DNA of 64,000 bases from Schistosoma haematobium (Eukaryota; Platyhelminthes; Trematoda; Strigeidida; Schistosomatidae): the NCBI RefSeq assembly GCF_000699445.3, contig NC_067195.1, positions 12,894,787 to 12,958,786 of the forward strand, in the 5' to 3' direction. Position numbers and translations under genes: made by a program. Numbering within the stretch: the first letter of the stretch is position 1; every line of letters starts with the position of its first letter. This document shows positions 53,316 through 62,841 of this stretch, one piece after another. Under the pieces are notes generated by a model that worked only from the letters and a program-made list of their open reading frames with translations, was not told the DNA's origin and did not search any database.

Positions 53316-56300
53316 CCTTTATTAATTAACTTGTATTGAATTGTTTTTTATTTTCTTAAAAAACTCCTGTCTTATACAGAAGTACTTTACGTTTATAAGG
53401 TTCGAAATACATGTCATACCTATAGACACCAATTGCCAACTATTTAAGTGTTACTTGCATATTATTTTTTTCGTCTTACTATAAGATAATATCACCCCCC
53501 TACTCAAGATTGAAGTCTTTCTCCAGATAACGAATCCATGCCACTAGTTCTTACTTTGCAACAGAAAACTTATCAACAGCAAATTTGCATGGGAATTTTC
53601 AAATTCTTCACCCATCCCTCACCACACTGTCGGACTAGAACCATTAAAAGGAGTGATTGAATCCCTTCGCTCTGTTTAAGGTGGGTTCTTTACGACGGAC
53701 TAGTTGTAGGAGCTACTACTAATAACAAATGATGGCGTAGGCATGTAGCCAAAATGTCATTCGAATTACTTAATAAGATAAGCTATTCAAACACATCTAA
53801 CAATCTTTGTTAATCTTATTTCCTGCAATATTTAGATGTTATCATCTTACTCAGGATGAATTTATCCAACTTAATCCACAATAGAATTCAATATCTTAAG
53901 TGAAATTTAAAATTTAATCAAAAATTTGTCATCATTAACATTTTCGTGTAATCATCAAAATGCTGTTATAAGTTGTTTTAAAATCAATTTTTGATTCCAT
54001 CTATTTTCCTATCACTGATAGTGTGTATGATGATACTTTTTTTCGGTTATGTGATCCGGTATCTAACATCTTATTAAAAATAACATGATGACGTTGATTC
54101 AGATTAGAATGCTGAGTCCTAATTTAATTTAATTTGTCATTAATTTGTGGATGTAAATCTTCACTAACTTGTCAAGTCAGAGAGGGTGCTGACATTAGAA
54201 CTTAAAATAATTCTACGAAGCCAATTTGGATGTTGATTTGGTCACATGTAGGATTAATACCATTTATTTTCTTAAAATCCGTCACTAATCTTTTGATACA
54301 TTTGTATGTATCAAGTCCAAACAAATGAGATAAGTTCACGTGGTGTGTTAATCAATTCATTTTTCGCCCTAGCTTTAAATGCATAGTATCGGTTTTCATT
54401 ACATATTCGATTTAAAGACTAGCTGAATCTTGTTAAATACTCGCAGATGACTAACTTTACTAACATAAAGCAAAGTCATGTGTGCACTTGTAAATGTAAC
54501 ACTTACAAATAGGAAAATCTAAGAGCCCTAACATACAAAGGCTAAATTTTCAAACGAAATTAACATATTTTCCAAGTTCAATTATTAGTTACCTCAAAAA
54601 TCAAAAACTTATAAAGTAACCTTATAAAAATGATTAATCTTTGTCAGTTAATTAGTTAATCATAAACAATGTATAACTTGAAACAAATGTACATCGTCTT
54701 GAATAGTCATACAACTTCAACACGTCAAAATAAATGTAATACCATGATGGTAGAAGTAAGTAGTATCAGCGGTAATAAAGGAAAAGTTAGGAATAGAGAA
54801 TGTGTAGTTTGAGTAAAAGAAAGTTATTTGTACAATACAATATGTGAAATAATATTCGAAACTTAGGATTTTAGATTGTGGAAAGAATGAATGCATCAAC
54901 GTCATGTAATCATTTGTAAAGCTTGTCATTTAAATTCTATCCATCCAATCACTAATTAATTGGACCCCATAAATAAAAAAAATTATTTAATCGTGAATCA
55001 AAGCATGTAGATGATAATCTTCTTTCGTTCGAAATGACAACAACATTTGATATCTGCTGGTGTTCACTGTCTCTTATTTCGGAAACGGAACTATTTAAAA
55101 AAAAACCTTTAAGTTTTATTTGGTAACTGAGATTTAATTTCATATCTCAGCATTTAATTGCTTAAATCCCTTCTTTACTATCTTACATTATCTGTACTCA
55201 ATTTAATTTGCTTAGTTCTAAATAATAATCAACACTGTTCTCATAGTTACTATTATATGCTTAAAAGTTACTTATTATCAATACTTTTACAAATTATCGT
55301 TCGCACAGAGCTTGTTATTGGACTGGTCTTGGTTATATATACATCAAAGTTGCTTTGGTTTCTTTAATGGAATTGGGTATTTTCCCCATTTTGTCTGGAC
55401 TTTGGATAGATGCTTGTGCTTTGGTAAGTATACCTTACTTGTTGTCTATCCATCGACAAATTATTTCACTTATTATTTTTTACCAGTAAATGCTATGGTT
55501 GAATTTTGTCGTAGCCTTTAAGCAAATTTAGTGTAATATGGTGTTCAACGAATAAAGAACACATAGCATTTAAATTATAACTACTGATTTTGCATATTGA
55601 GCATAAAGATCCATGTTATCGGAAATGGGTTTTTTTCAGTTATTGTTTTTTGTACTTAAGTTTTTTACGTGTGATTTTGAAATATCGTTTTAAATTCGAA
55701 TGATTATCGCGATATTTGCAGAATACTTTGACACACTTTCTTAGTGTAAAATCTCAGTAGGTTGTTTTGTTATTTTGATGCACCGTCAATTTTTTTATCA
55801 TCTTATCAATCATTTGTAACGTTTAGACTCTATTTATATAAACGTTATATTCAAAATGTTATATTCAAAAAACCGAAGTTCACTAAATCGATTGATGTAG
55901 TCTATTCACCTAGTACGGATTCTTGTACTTGGCTTTGAGTCGCAATTTTCTCGTGAGTGGTTAGCGGTACTATTCAAATGCCCAAACTGAATCAAGTGGA
56001 TTGGAAACCGAACCCTTGACCTAGTAGTTACAAGTTGAATGCCTCAGCCACTGAGTCACTGGTGCACAAAAAATCCACTAAGGCTGCTGCATTAATTTAA
56101 ATTAGGGCCATTATCTCATTTGGTTTAAAAAAATCAGCAATATATAAACCATTACAATACCTTATGAGTAGAAATGCATGGTGGCTGACAGTGGGATCCA
56201 GGACGCGCGTTTCGCCCCTCTTTGGGACTCGTCAGCTGGATGTGCCTGTATCCCAGAGTCGATGTTCGCTCCGGGACTCGAACCTGGTACTGTTCGCTTC

Positions 56301-59300
56301 AAACTCCATCGCATTATTCACTTAGTCTACTGAGTTCATATAGACACTGGTTTGTGTAATGGCGTAAAATTTAATACTTTTTTATTGGTTGTTTGAATCT
56401 TCTTATTAGTGTTTAGGGTTGCAGTTGATCAATCCCCTTATTACTTTCTGCCTAATTTTAGAGTAAATATTGAAGATCAGTGTAAACTATGATTGAAACA
56501 AAACAAATATATGATCTATAGAACATTAATATAGTGTTTAATGAAATTTTAGGCAACAACCGTCAGTAACTTTCGGAGAGCATAGAAGACTAGTCAATTT
56601 CGACAGCTTTTTCAGGATTTTTTATGTTGGAAACTTTCTTGATGGACTCTAAATGCTATAGGAAGTGAAAGCAATATCTACTCAATGATCATAAATTTTA
56701 ATTTGCTTAAAGAATAAAAGTAATCGAAAAGGCAACAATCTTAGTAGGATAGTTTAAAAGTATCGAACTGACTAAATTTAATACTTTAATAGTTGAACTA
56801 GCGTAGAAAAAGACGGATTAGTATGTGACTCTCACATACACTTATGTATGACGTTCTTCTATATTTTGTCTAACTACCGACCCACAAATAAAGTTAATGA
56901 AGGGAAAAGTACAGCTCTTCCAAGAACAGCTCAACTAGTCTCCAGCTACTTTTCAGTTATGAATCTACAAACAGACAAAAATAGGCGAGTTAACATTGAA
57001 CCTTTATCCCTTTATGAAGTTTAGATGGTTATAACTAACTCGAATTTCGTGAGATTTTATTTAAAACAGCCAATTATGCTAGGCTTTCCCTAAGAAACAC
57101 AAGACTATTAATTGGATTGACTAAGGTGTCGGTTGTTATTTAAGGAATAGGATGCATCACATCGTGCTGTTCCGACTGTAGTGATAAGTTGAAGATACTT
57201 AGATTAGTTGTATTTCTCATACTTTGAAAATATAAATATTTAAGCACATTTTTTTGTATTCATTCATATAGTCTCTTTTCAATGCGACGTTAACTCAACG
57301 AGCTAGTGTATTTCATTATGCACCAGTTGCTTTTACCTTTATTCATTGGGCAATTGGAATGTTGTACATATTTTATATGGCGTCTTTGCTTGTACTGGGT
57401 CGAAGTGTACTACGTCCTGGTGTTCTACGCTTCATATATCATTTTAATGATCCTGATTATAAGCCTATTCAAGATGTAAGCAAATATTTTATTGTATCGT
57501 ATTGTTAAATAACATTTGTTGTTATTTCTTTGTTTTACTTGCTACTGGTTTCGTTTCATACTTACGTACATACACATGAACCATTGGTTCTAAATCCAAA
57601 GAAGCTCCTTTCGTTTACAGTTCAGTATGTAAAAACTGACTGCATTCTGTGCAAAAATATGTTTTTAAGTTATGCTTAGCCCTTCTTCAGTGATGATAAA
57701 TTGTATACTTAAAGCAGTGAATCTAAATAGACTGTAAATATTTTATTATTATCATTATTAATATTATTACTTTTATGATTATCAATATTAATGGCTTTAT
57801 CCCATATCATATTTTGGTGCAATTTAGAATTCTCAGAACAAAGTATTTCAACAAGCTTATTTTACAAAACAAAACAGGAAACGATAATTGCATACATATA
57901 TTCATAAATTTAGTTAATGAAGTACCTGGGGTTAAATGAATTTTTTTTAGATTTGAATCTATTCAACTTTTTAATTGGAAACATGTTTAAGAATACAAGT
58001 TATTGATTAGCTCAGCTCTAACGACCTGTTTCTCACACTATATATTTGCTAGATAAGGTATCACAGAGCTCTTATATCTTTGCTTGCGTACATGGATTCT
58101 AATATATTGATGTTTCGTTCTACCAGAAGATATACGAGGAGAAAGATATGAATGAACTGGATGGTTAGTATATGATAGGATGACATCTGCCAGATTTCAG
58201 ACATCTATCTACAAGTAGTACATGCTTTATGGGATTCCATCAGCTTGTTTAGATGCTGTTCATATTTCAGTCTAAAGTTAACGGTGACATTTAGGAGGAT
58301 TGAGTGTGAGGCCATTAGCAACAGACCATCGTTCAATAAGAGGCATTTCAAGGGTATGTAAACAGGTAGAAATCGGCATACATACAATGAGATCGTCCAC
58401 ATGTTTAAAAAAAGCGTTTTTTGTGGAAGATGGCAAATCATGCACAAAAAAAGAGGGAAGAGAACAGCTTCTTGTGGCATACCTTCATGGTTCAGTAGAG
58501 ACTTTGAACACTCTCCTCCGAATACAGTTTACTGTTCTCTTCCAGAGAGGTTGGAACACGGCCAGTTGATTATCCAGCTGTCGATGTTGACTCTGACTAA
58601 CATTTAAAGTAGAAGTTGTTTTGGAATAGAATCGAAGGCAAAAGTATAATCTAGAAAAGCACATCGGGCATACTTCTACACTTTTCCAAGCTGAACACTA
58701 TATTATGATACAGAACAAAAACAGCATCTAAGGTGCTTGTTTTACATTTGTAAGCAAACTGATACTAATCAATGTGCTTTTTTGGTGCAGGTTCAATTGG
58801 GAGTAACAATAGTTTTTGCATTAGTTTTGAGAAAAAGTGAAATTATTGCTATAGGTCTAGATTTTACATCCTTATCGCTAGATACTTAGGTATTGGTATC
58901 GTCTTTATTTGCTCCACATTTTCTGTATGAGATTGGTTGATAAGGATTTGTCAAATATATTCATGAACATCAACACAGTTCTTAAAAAAGAGGTTTGGGA
59001 TTTCATCAATTCCTAAACATTTGGAGAGTTAAGTGGCTGGAGAAATTCGCGGACATCACTTAGGGGGAAAATCGGAACATAAATATTCTTCAAACCTTTG
59101 TATATAATAAGCATGATATCAGATGATTGACGTACAAAAGACTTATTAGAGTCACAAACATTCAGCTGGTCATTGCTTCTAATGCGCCTCTCATCTGTAA
59201 GTTCTTTAAATAGTTTCTTCATACTTGAGTTTTTACAAGATAGGAGTTTCTGAGTAAATACAGAATCCAGACATTTCATCTCTAGGTTTATTAAACTAGC

Positions 59301-61447
59301 TCTCAAAATTCGATAAAGTCTTTCTCGTTGTACATTCTATCTTTTACCCGCCATAATAGTTTCAGTTATGGAGATGTAAGTCGATCAAAAATTACACAAA
59401 TAGTTTGAGTAGGACAATATATATCAAGACGGAATTTAAGATAACAAGTAATAACATGAATCAGTCATCTGTAAATAATCCCCAGTTAGTCGTACGAAAA
59501 ATAATTTTCAGATCTTGAATTTTTTTCTTTCTGAGTAATTCTTGTATTTGATTTTCTTTGTCTTATGTAAGAGCTTACTATTTCTAAGCTTGTCATATAA
59601 GTAATGGGGCACGTTTACGGGTCACATATTTACCCACACATCAATGGGCATCCAAAGGAGTGGGAAAGTCTACTACATTTTAGTGAACTAGCGATAATAG
59701 AAATTATGATAATTTTAAGTATTCGAATTATTACCTAACTAGGAATTCCCAATTTAGTACAATTTACAGCAAGTTAAACTAGATGAGCACAAACGAATGT
59801 CAGTCAGTCAGCTACAACGTACGACCAGGCACATATGTGCATCGGTCCAGGTTGCCATACCGCATCAGCACAACAAGATGAACACCGGATTCATAGCAGT
59901 GGTATTGTGTTTGGAATTCGAAATCAGCGGGCAATCAAGTACAAAAGAATCATTATTTCGCACAAATACCACAAATATACACTACACAAACACTTTAGGA
60001 TAGGAAGGATGATCGGGTTTATTCATACACTGCTTTTGAACTCATCGGAATATGACTAACATCTTCACGAGAGCTTAATTTAATGTCAACTATACGGGAA
60101 TTCGCTCGACCTTGTGGATGCAGTATGGTCGTCCGTAATATGAATAATAGTAGTTCAGATGACCCGTGTTAATCCTGGGTGTAGGCTTACCAGTGAAGAT
60201 CCAGTTTTTGTGGTAAACTTCTTCATATCCGTGTATGTTTTCTAACTTTGGTTCGAATGGAGATTGTTATTGTTACTCTGATCAAAGCACATCTGGATGT
60301 GTCCAAAGCTATGGGAGTATTTTTGTAGAGTGTTTCGCAACTTAGTGGCATCAACTACACTATCTTGGCAGTTTCTGTCCAGGTGAAAAAGTCCATCTGC
60401 CACTGCAGTTACCCGCGCAATTTTGATCAAGGGAGTGAATGTTTCCACATTTTAAGATGTTTGACTTCTTTTGCGGTTATCGTACCAGATGCTTACATTC
60501 AAACTCATGTTGAACGCCTTCAGCGATATTTGTTTTTTTGAAATACATTTTTGCACGTTTGTCACCTTAGCTTTGAGTAGTTGAATGTTTTCTGATGCAT
60601 ATCTCTACAGATACACGTGCATTGGCATTTACTATTTTTCCGTTGTTTTCATAGAGTTGTTACTTCGACTGCTACTAATTGAAGTAACCGTTTTGGTAAA
60701 TTCCCATAGGTACTGTAGTAGCGGTTCTGTTACTTGAGTTATTGTGCGCGTACAAGAAGACTCGTTTTCTCGTTGTATACCGATCATACTGGTTAAACTG
60801 GTCGTACAAAGTTATCGATGTAGTCGACCATTGTGTCTCTTTCCTGATGAAGATTATATGCATTGTGACAGCTATAATAGATGGTTCTGTAAAATGTGTA
60901 CCGATCTATCATCGGTCGCGTATAAGCGTCGCTGCAAACCAGATTTACTCACCCTGGTTATGTAGAGAAAATTGTCTAACCAAAGCGATCCTCGTAGATG
61001 CCTGTCAATGCGATGATTTTGACAAATTTCAGCAAAGCAGCTTTGAAATAACAGGTACCATACGAGAATGGATGATAAATTTCCTCTGTGACTGGAGACA
61101 AGAAGTAAGGGTGTATAAGACACAATCTGAATGAAAACCCTCTAAAAGTGGGTGTATCTGAAGGCACCATATCAGATCGCCTACTTTCTCTCCCCTACGT
61201 TAATGAATTGCGAAGTCTGATCTGAACGTCGACCCTTGTTTGCAGTCGATATCAAAGACTAGAGAAGAAAGCATAGTGAGGTTAATAATCCTTATCAAAT
61301 GTCATTACAGATGCCATGTCTTTTACCCTTCTCATTGTGTCGGTAAGATTTTCAACTGCACATAGAAGAAAATAGTATAGTGTGTAACAGCCCCTCTACT
61401 TGCTGCTTTACGACTAAGAAACACTCCTTTTAGCAATGAAAGATTAG

Positions 61448-61494
<47 letters not shown>

Positions 61495-62432
61495 CGAAAG
61501 TTAAAAAAATTCACGCCAATCTGTAGCCATAATCAGTCTGTTACAAAAGAAGGACAACGCTAAAAAAGGTGCATTATTTGTAAAGATGTGATTTACGATT
61601 TACTAAATCTGATGACATTTTTGGGTTACAGTGTCGCTTTCGGCATGAAAATCGTTGTAACCTTCATTCTCTCAAGCATACAGTTGTCTTTGATGAATAG
61701 TGGTGTATGAAAAACAAGAAATACACTAAATAATAAGTAGCATAGTTACAATATCACAAGCATCCCAAAATTCACATCCACACTGAGAAAGGTACATTAA
61801 ATAATTTTAATCCACTGTCCAAGAATTAGGCATAACAATCATAACTTAATTGATTGAATAGTTAGTGACTTACAAATTAATTTCCTCCAACCCCATAAAA
61901 CACGTTTATTTTACGACAATATTTTATAGTTAAGCATGTCGTTTTATGAGTTAGAAAAACTGCTCTCTGGTTAATAATCTTGTCTTTAGCTTGAAATCAT
62001 TCACGGGTTCGCATTCAAGTATACGGTCTCGTGACCGGCCACTACTAGTCTACACTTCATATTATTGCATATTATCTATCGATCAGCATTCCCTTTTTCA
62101 TTTTGACAATATAAAATTTCGTTCATTAAATTGTTAAAATCCTCCAATAATAAGTTCATTTGTTATTGGTACACTTTATTGTCACACAACACTTGATTTT
62201 ACGGCACTAACTGAACTATATTGTTACTGTTGTGGCCTGTAGTTTGTCGAGGAATTGTAAAATAAATTTTATTTGTTGACAATAATCAATTTAATTAAGT
62301 TCGTATAAACTGAAGTGACGTAGTCTGTTGTCACACTATATTAAAATATACATGTACGTTCAAATTTATCCTTGTACAAATATCTACTGTCTTTTTTCCT
62401 TCATTTGTTTATCTCAAAAACTATTTTTACAC

Positions 62433-62477
<45 letters not shown>

Positions 62478-62841
62478 CATTATTGACAACGGATTACACC
62501 ATATTTTTATTTATTTTGTTTTGCTTGCAGATGATACTTCAACCATTACCACTATACATACAACGTTTGATTGCTACTTATGTAAGTGCTGAACACTTCT
62601 CCACTGTGAAATTATGTAATATCTATGGTCGTACTACTTATACTTAAGGTTGAACACCATTGTAATTTCTATGACTACAAATTGACAACATTAGTTGCCA
62701 TATATTTTTTTTTGTTTTTGTTTTGTTTTAAATCATATAGTCAGTTTGGGGTATATTAATTGTACTTATGCTATGGTTACCTACAGAAGTTATTCGGCAT
62801 TTCTTTCCTAAATTCTTGCCATTTCGTATTAATGCAGCTTA
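42949..62841 (+). CDS. MARCHF6: MARCHF6/TEB4 (Doa10-type) ER-membrane RING-CH E3 ubiquitin ligase, 10 exons, N-terminal part
   Basis: Ten exons join in consistent phase to about 574 codons: 42949-43045, 44585-44903, 47540-47648, 49851-50408, 52992-53050, 53142-53251, 55309-55423, 57272-57475, 62531-62581 and 62741-62841. All introns are GT-AG. The product starts with a complete C4HC3 RING-CH domain ([22 protein letters not shown]), followed by hydrophobic segments and the TEB4/Doa10 (TD) domain with [14 protein letters not shown]. Order and local identity match animal MARCHF6 along the whole stretch. Known members sit in the ER membrane with many transmembrane segments and ubiquitinate ER and sterol-pathway proteins for degradation; that role is inferred by homology. 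Family members are ~900 residues, so the C-terminal third lies beyond the window. The start exon is unresolved. RTE and LINE copies lie just upstream. Confidence 0.93.
43477..43737 (+). CDS. Orphan 86-codon frame inside the first MARCHF6 intron
   Basis: The peptide starts [20 protein letters not shown] (a hydrophobic, signal-like N-terminus). It has a basic middle ([11 protein letters not shown]) and an acidic end ([11 protein letters not shown]), and stops at a double stop. I do not recognise it. It sits in the sense orientation in the intron but does not join the ligase frame. It could be a fragment of a mobile element, a small secreted-protein exon, or chance. Confidence 0.2.
   Translation: MYFLTKYISFVVVAQACLYLVVSDCCVGKTLITYTWNEGPLRFPRPKRKNTKTGISEDLLALKHYDDDDPSLKYTHLYIDCTPIFD
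43738..44361. other. MARCHF6 intron sequence, nothing recognised
   Basis: AT-rich intronic sequence with short frames only. Confidence 0.5.
44362..44470 (+). repeat. tRNA-derived SINE-like fragment
   Basis: Contains ACTCAGTGGTTAAAGCG, resembling a pol III A box, and about 35 bases later a degraded GGTTTGTAACC B-box-like stretch, followed by TCCACTTTCGGTCTAG. The layout is that of a tRNA-like head without tRNA folding or an intact B box. Similar heads occur at 55,985-56,070 (minus) and 62,961-63,035 (plus). Confidence 0.5.
44585..44903 (+). CDS. MARCHF6: MARCHF6 exon: end of RING-CH and first membrane segment
   Basis: After acceptor TTTTTAG the first base completes Cys (TG|C), giving [17 protein letters not shown], the last three Cys ligands of the [24 protein letters not shown] follows, then a hydrophobic stretch around [17 protein letters not shown], then [19 protein letters not shown]. 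It ends CVQ in phase 0 before GTAGGT. This is the longest motif-conserved exon in the window. Confidence 0.95.
44904..45769. other. MARCHF6 intron, nothing certain
   Basis: A minus-strand open stretch at 45,042-45,248 (contains [16 protein letters not shown]) looks repeat-like but I cannot place it. No RNA gene or clear motif otherwise. Confidence 0.4.
45770..45965 (+). pseudogene. RTE endonuclease fragment in MARCHF6 intron
   Basis: The plus-strand reading [11 protein letters not shown], then [19 protein letters not shown], matches the GDFNAQVG to RTDNGDRLLQLCSDNRLFL stretch of the RTE endonuclease in copy B. The catalytic Asp of GDFN is lost (reads DNFN). It is a short, old piece with no other domain visible nearby. 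Confidence 0.75.
45974..46110 (-). mobile_element. LINE 3'-end fragment (TAA-tailed)
   Basis: Shares with 57,747-57,860 the string TAGAATTCTCAG and AAAGTATTTCAACAAG, preceded on the plus strand by an ATT run. Read on the minus strand this is a 3' end finishing in a TAA microsatellite, as in several non-LTR elements. Only the terminal part is present. Confidence 0.55.
46111..47468. other. MARCHF6 intron, nothing recognised
   Basis: AT-rich, with no gene or repeat that I can support on either strand. Confidence 0.45.
47469..47491. repeat. TA dinucleotide microsatellite
   Basis: About 11 TA units, 49 bp upstream of a MARCHF6 exon. Confidence 0.9.
47540..47648 (+). CDS. MARCHF6: MARCHF6 exon: second membrane segment
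   Basis: Encodes [18 protein letters not shown], a membrane span, then [18 protein letters not shown], matching the LREQI...WLE stretch of homologues. Starts in phase 0 and ends with one extra base (phase 1) before GTATTT, a weaker donor. Confidence 0.9.
47649..49111. other. MARCHF6 intron, nothing recognised
   Basis: Only short frames. A TGACTGACTG string near 48,650 hints at a tiny RTE 3' relic but is too short to call. Confidence 0.45.
49112..49166 (+). mobile_element. Very short RTE 3'-end relic
   Basis: The plus strand reads ACGTACGAAGTTCTACGTTG and then TGACTGACTGAC. This matches the terminal ~50 bases of RTE copies A and B (minus strand at 32,453-32,500 and 34,560-34,610). It is a severely 5'-truncated insertion in an intron. 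Confidence 0.7.
49851..50408 (+). CDS. MARCHF6: MARCHF6 exon: variable Pro/acidic linker and third membrane segment
   Basis: Acceptor AATTCCAG; the frame is completed by the preceding G. It encodes a low-complexity linker ([12 protein letters not shown], then Gly-rich, then acidic and Gln/Asn-rich) of the kind that varies between species in this family. After it comes the conserved [20 protein letters not shown] and a membrane span [15 protein letters not shown]. Ends in phase 1 before GTAAGT. Confidence 0.93.
50812..51165. repeat. Imperfect inverted repeat with ~165-bp arms in MARCHF6 intron
   Basis: The left arm (about 50,815-50,980) and right arm (about 50,988-51,165) are reverse complements at roughly 80% by eye. 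A 23-base exact block, GTGAAGTGTTCAAATTTCTC and three more bases on the left, pairs with its complement around 51,035-51,060. The loop is only a few bases. The right arm also holds a 62-codon open frame (50,978-51,166). A transcript of the host gene would fold here into a long hairpin. It could be a foldback-type element or two copies of an old repeat inserted head to head. Confidence 0.8.
51166..52991. other. MARCHF6 intron, possible unplaced interspersed repeat
   Basis: Around 51,690-52,250 base composition is less AT-biased and the text looks repeat-like (for example GTTATAACTTGTGGCCTGTG near 51,850). I found no LTR pair, protein motif or duplication. The rest is plain AT-rich intron. Confidence 0.35.
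52992..53050 (+). CDS. MARCHF6: MARCHF6 small exon: [10 protein letters not shown] loop
   Basis: A 59-base exon between acceptor TTTATAG and donor GTAAGT. It encodes [20 protein letters not shown], matching the conserved AFCPYHIGHF loop of animal MARCHF6. Phases agree with both neighbours. Confidence 0.92.
53142..53251 (+). CDS. MARCHF6: MARCHF6 exon: fourth membrane segment
   Basis: Encodes [19 protein letters not shown] and on to [13 protein letters not shown], including a long hydrophobic span. The donor GTAAGA is followed within 20 bases by a TA microsatellite (53,269-53,312). Confidence 0.9.
53269..53312. repeat. TA dinucleotide microsatellite next to a splice donor
   Basis: About 22 TA units beginning 17 bases after the donor of the exon ending at 53,251. 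Confidence 0.93.
53313..55308. other. MARCHF6 intron, nothing recognised
   Basis: AT-rich with short frames on both strands, none with a motif. Confidence 0.45.
55309..55423 (+). CDS. MARCHF6: MARCHF6 exon: TD-domain core
   Basis: Completes an Arg codon and encodes [20 protein letters not shown] followed by [18 protein letters not shown]. The ELG-x-FP-x-x-x-G-x-W-x-D pattern is the signature of the TEB4/Doa10 membrane domain. Ends in phase 0 before GTAAGT. Confidence 0.94.
55424..55984. other. MARCHF6 intron, nothing recognised
   Basis: AT-rich intron upstream of the SINE-like and hammerhead repeats. Confidence 0.45.
55985..56070 (-). repeat. tRNA-derived SINE-like fragment
   Basis: The minus strand reads GTGACTCAGTGGCTGAGGC, then about 30 bases later GGTCAAGGGTTCGGTTTCC. 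This gives A-box-like and B-box-like spacing as in a degraded tRNA head. It lies about 60 bp beyond the end of the hammerhead retroposon, in the same orientation. Confidence 0.6.
56120..56345 (-). mobile_element. Sm-alpha-type SINE-like retroposon with hammerhead ribozyme
   Basis: On the minus strand a tRNA-like 5' region carries a perfect pol III B box, GGTTCGAGTCC, at about 56,276-56,286. A hammerhead core follows, then a tail through ACCATGCATTTCTACTCATAA to a run of T near 56,121-56,128. This arrangement is that of the schistosome Sm-alpha family, short retroposons transcribed by pol III whose RNA self-cleaves. It is antisense to the host MARCHF6 gene. One copy only is seen here. Confidence 0.85.
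56194..56243 (-). ncRNA. Hammerhead ribozyme (schistosome type)
   Basis: On the minus strand the conserved CTGACGA core (with its 3' flanking G, 56,228-56,235) and GAAA (56,210-56,213) are both intact. Helix I is formed by ATCCAG (about 56,236-56,241) and CTGGAT after the cleavage site. Helix II is GTCCC with GGGGC, and helix III is the very short CGCGCG typical of schistosome hammerheads. The cleavage triplet is GTC, so the predicted cut lies between 56,202 and 56,201. All core nucleotides seem present, so activity is plausible. Confidence 0.9.
56346..57271. other. MARCHF6 intron, nothing recognised
   Basis: AT-rich, no gene or repeat that I can support. Confidence 0.45.
57272..57475 (+). 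CDS. MARCHF6: MARCHF6 exon: membrane segment and VLRPGVLRF motif
   Basis: Phase 0 at both ends (68 codons). Encodes [18 protein letters not shown], a membrane span [20 protein letters not shown], and [20 protein letters not shown]. The last is one of the best conserved stretches of the family. Confidence 0.95.
57740..59400 (-). mobile_element. Jockey/CR1-like LINE, 5'-truncated and decayed
   Basis: Read on the minus strand it starts near 59,400 with linker sequence ([14 protein letters not shown] at ~59,020-59,060, [11 protein letters not shown] after a shift). It continues with RT landmarks in shifting frames: QFAYK-type, [28 protein letters not shown], then [10 protein letters not shown] and [12 protein letters not shown] (YADD region, ~58,390). 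It ends in the TAA-type 3' end at 57,740-57,870 shared with 45,974-46,110. It is antisense to MARCHF6 within its ~5-kb intron. It contains many frameshifts and is dead. Confidence 0.8.
58205..58480 (-). pseudogene. LINE reverse transcriptase core fragment
   Basis: The open stretch begins [20 protein letters not shown], a decayed form of the GVPQGAVLSPLLF motif. The alternative frame gives [18 protein letters not shown], where the catalytic YADD has become HVDD, then [18 protein letters not shown]. It forms part of the element at 57,740-59,400. Confidence 0.75.
59799..59965 (-). mobile_element. RTE 3'-end fragment
   Basis: The plus-strand start GTCAGTCAGTCAGCTACAACG is the complement of an RTE 3' end. 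The following ~150 bases resemble the 3' UTR of copies A and B (GTTGCCATACCGCATCAGCAC versus GTTGCCACACCACATTAGCAC) with clear divergence. It is a separate, older subfamily member. Confidence 0.7.
59966..60741. other. MARCHF6 intron, possible LINE ORF1 debris
   Basis: A minus-strand 68-codon frame at 60,242-60,448 and nearby broken frames have coding-like composition, but I cannot match them to a family. No other feature seen. Confidence 0.3.
60742..61210 (+). mobile_element. LINE remnant: PHD-like zinc-finger piece fused to RT fragment
   Basis: The plus-strand frame at 60,744-60,965 contains CSRPLC, then [17 protein letters not shown], a Cys/His/Trp spacing like the PHD-type finger of some LINE ORF1 proteins. 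The other frame (to 61,134) ends with [20 protein letters not shown] and [12 protein letters not shown], the RT thumb-side motif (G-x-I-x-x-W-I-x-x-F-L-x-x-R-x-Q-x-V). A decayed [11 protein letters not shown] follows, where VPQGSVLGPLLF is expected. ORF1-like and RT-like parts only a short distance apart imply a large internal deletion or two nested copies. Confidence 0.6.
61449..61492. repeat. TA dinucleotide microsatellite
   Basis: About 22 uninterrupted TA units within the ~5-kb MARCHF6 intron. Confidence 0.93.
61493..62432. other. MARCHF6 intron, nothing recognised
   Basis: AT-rich, short frames only. Confidence 0.45.
62433..62484. repeat. TTA trinucleotide microsatellite
   Basis: About 15 near-perfect ATT units 47 bp upstream of the 51-bp MARCHF6 micro-exon; the T-rich stretch lies near its polypyrimidine region. 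Confidence 0.9.
62531..62581 (+). CDS. MARCHF6: MARCHF6 micro-exon (51 bp)
   Basis: Seventeen codons, phase 0 at both ends, reading [17 protein letters not shown] between TTGCAG and GTAAGT. It matches the short M-I-x-x-P-x-Y-x-x-x-R-R segment after the FNDPD motif in homologues. It lies after a ~5-kb intron packed with retrotransposon fragments and just after a TTA microsatellite. Confidence 0.88.
62741..62841 (+). CDS. MARCHF6: MARCHF6 exon: [14 protein letters not shown] membrane segment
   Basis: Starts in phase 0 after AATCATATAG. Encodes [20 protein letters not shown] then [13 protein letters not shown]. It ends with TA before donor GTAAGT, so a Tyr codon is probably completed by the next exon, which lies beyond 64,000 or was not recognised. 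Confidence 0.88.

Noticed and set aside
54717..54929. Minus-strand 70-codon hydrophobic frame in an intron
   Set aside because: Phe/Tyr-rich composition reflects AT-rich DNA; no homology recognised.
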